From NCBI GenBank assembly GCA_945882755.1, contig CAMCWS010000053.1, forward strand, positions 1-14,579: a DNA stretch of 14,579 nt, read 5' to 3'. Positions 14,296-14,579 of this stretch are shown piece after piece. The notes under the pieces were generated by a model. That model saw only the letters and a program-made list of their open reading frames with translations. It was not told where the DNA came from and made no database searches. Numbering within the stretch: the stretch's first letter is position 1; every line of letters begins with the position of its first letter. Made by a program: the position numbers and the translations under genes. Source of the DNA: Bordetella parapertussis (lineage in GTDB: Bacteria > Pseudomonadota > Gammaproteobacteria > Burkholderiales > Burkholderiaceae_C).

Positions 14296-14579
14296 ATGAA
14301 CAACGAATTTGGACTCATCAATTTATGGACCGAGGGCGACGCAGTCACACGCTTTGTAGCGATTTTGCTGCTGGCCATGTCCTTGGCGTCTTGGGTGGTC
14401 ATCATTGTCAAGTCGCTCAATTTGCTGAATATCCGCCAACAAGCCTCGCGTATTGAGGCGTTTTGGCGCAGCCCCCATGTGCTCAGTGGTGCGCAAGTTT
14501 TGGGCGATGAAGACAACAACCCCTTCAGAGCCATGACCCAACGCGGCCAAGAAGCCTTGGCGCATTTGAGCAGCCCCAG
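14296..14579 (+). CDS. exbB: ExbB/MotA/TolQ proton-channel protein, 3' end missing
   Basis: The frame opens at the ATG at 14296 and is still open at the window end (94 complete codons). It begins MNNEFGLINLWTEGDAVTRF, then a hydrophobic segment (VAILLLAMSLASWVVIIVKSL, about residues 20-40) and a cytoplasmic stretch with RIEAFWRS and NNPFRAMTQRGQEAL. This is the start usual for Burkholderiales ExbB, the inner-membrane proton channel that powers TonB. The two later membrane helices and the catalytic region lie beyond the window; exbD is expected next. It lies nine bases after the tonB stop, so the two are surely one operon. AAAGAG is a weak ribosome site. Confidence 0.92.
   Translation, partial: MNNEFGLINLWTEGDAVTRFVAILLLAMSLASWVVIIVKSLNLLNIRQQASRIEAFWRSPHVLSGAQVLGDEDNNPFRAMTQRGQEALAHLSSP

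Noticed and set aside
1..14579. CRISPR array, phage or complete insertion sequence
   Set aside because: No regularly spaced repeats, no transposase or integrase gene, and no terminal inverted repeats with target duplications were seen on either strand.

Overview
The window reads as chromosomal DNA of a betaproteobacterium, most likely a Comamonadaceae-type Burkholderiales (Limnohabitans/Rhodoferax-like). This is inferred from the protein families and their wording, the GC-rich codon use at both ends, and the TonB-ExbB arrangement; no rRNA or other taxonomic marker is present. Genes are dense, with one long stretch (12894-13590) that lacks a convincing intact gene.

Region 1 (1-2490), GC-rich housekeeping or catabolic genes: the 3' part of a fumarylacetoacetate hydrolase-family gene (+), a convergent two-gene minus-strand unit (DksA/TraR-type C4 zinc-finger protein, then a small 'translational machinery'-type protein), and a divergent enoyl-CoA hydratase/isomerase-family gene. 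A perfect 14-bp inverted repeat lies in the divergent promoter gap.

Region 2 (2491-9010), visibly lower in GC and devoted to the cell envelope: on the minus strand, a TAT-type amidohydrolase, a strong intrinsic terminator, a small secreted cysteine protein, a di-heme cytochrome c oxidoreductase (DHOR/DUF1111), a surface-adhesin-E-like protein translationally coupled to it, and a DUF4399 protein. Diverging from the amidohydrolase are a zinc-free quinone oxidoreductase, a second copy of the small cysteine protein, and (opposite strand) a second surface-adhesin-E-like protein. The two small cysteine proteins share a twin CX10C pattern, and the two adhesin-E-like proteins share an identical 50-residue cysteine spacing, so the core enzymes are bracketed by two pairs of paralogues.

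Region 3 (9167-14579), a metal-uptake region: a leader with a terminator-like hairpin, a DUF2946 CX2C protein, a TonB-dependent outer-membrane receptor, a PepSY transmembrane protein, a decayed PCu(A)C copper-chaperone gene, then tonB and the start of exbB. The order resembles copper-linked TonB receptor operons, in which a DUF2946 ORF acts as a copper-responsive upstream reading frame (known from Bordetella). Substrate import would run from receptor through TonB/ExbB energy coupling, with PepSY in the inner membrane. Copper as the substrate is an inference from the neighbours.
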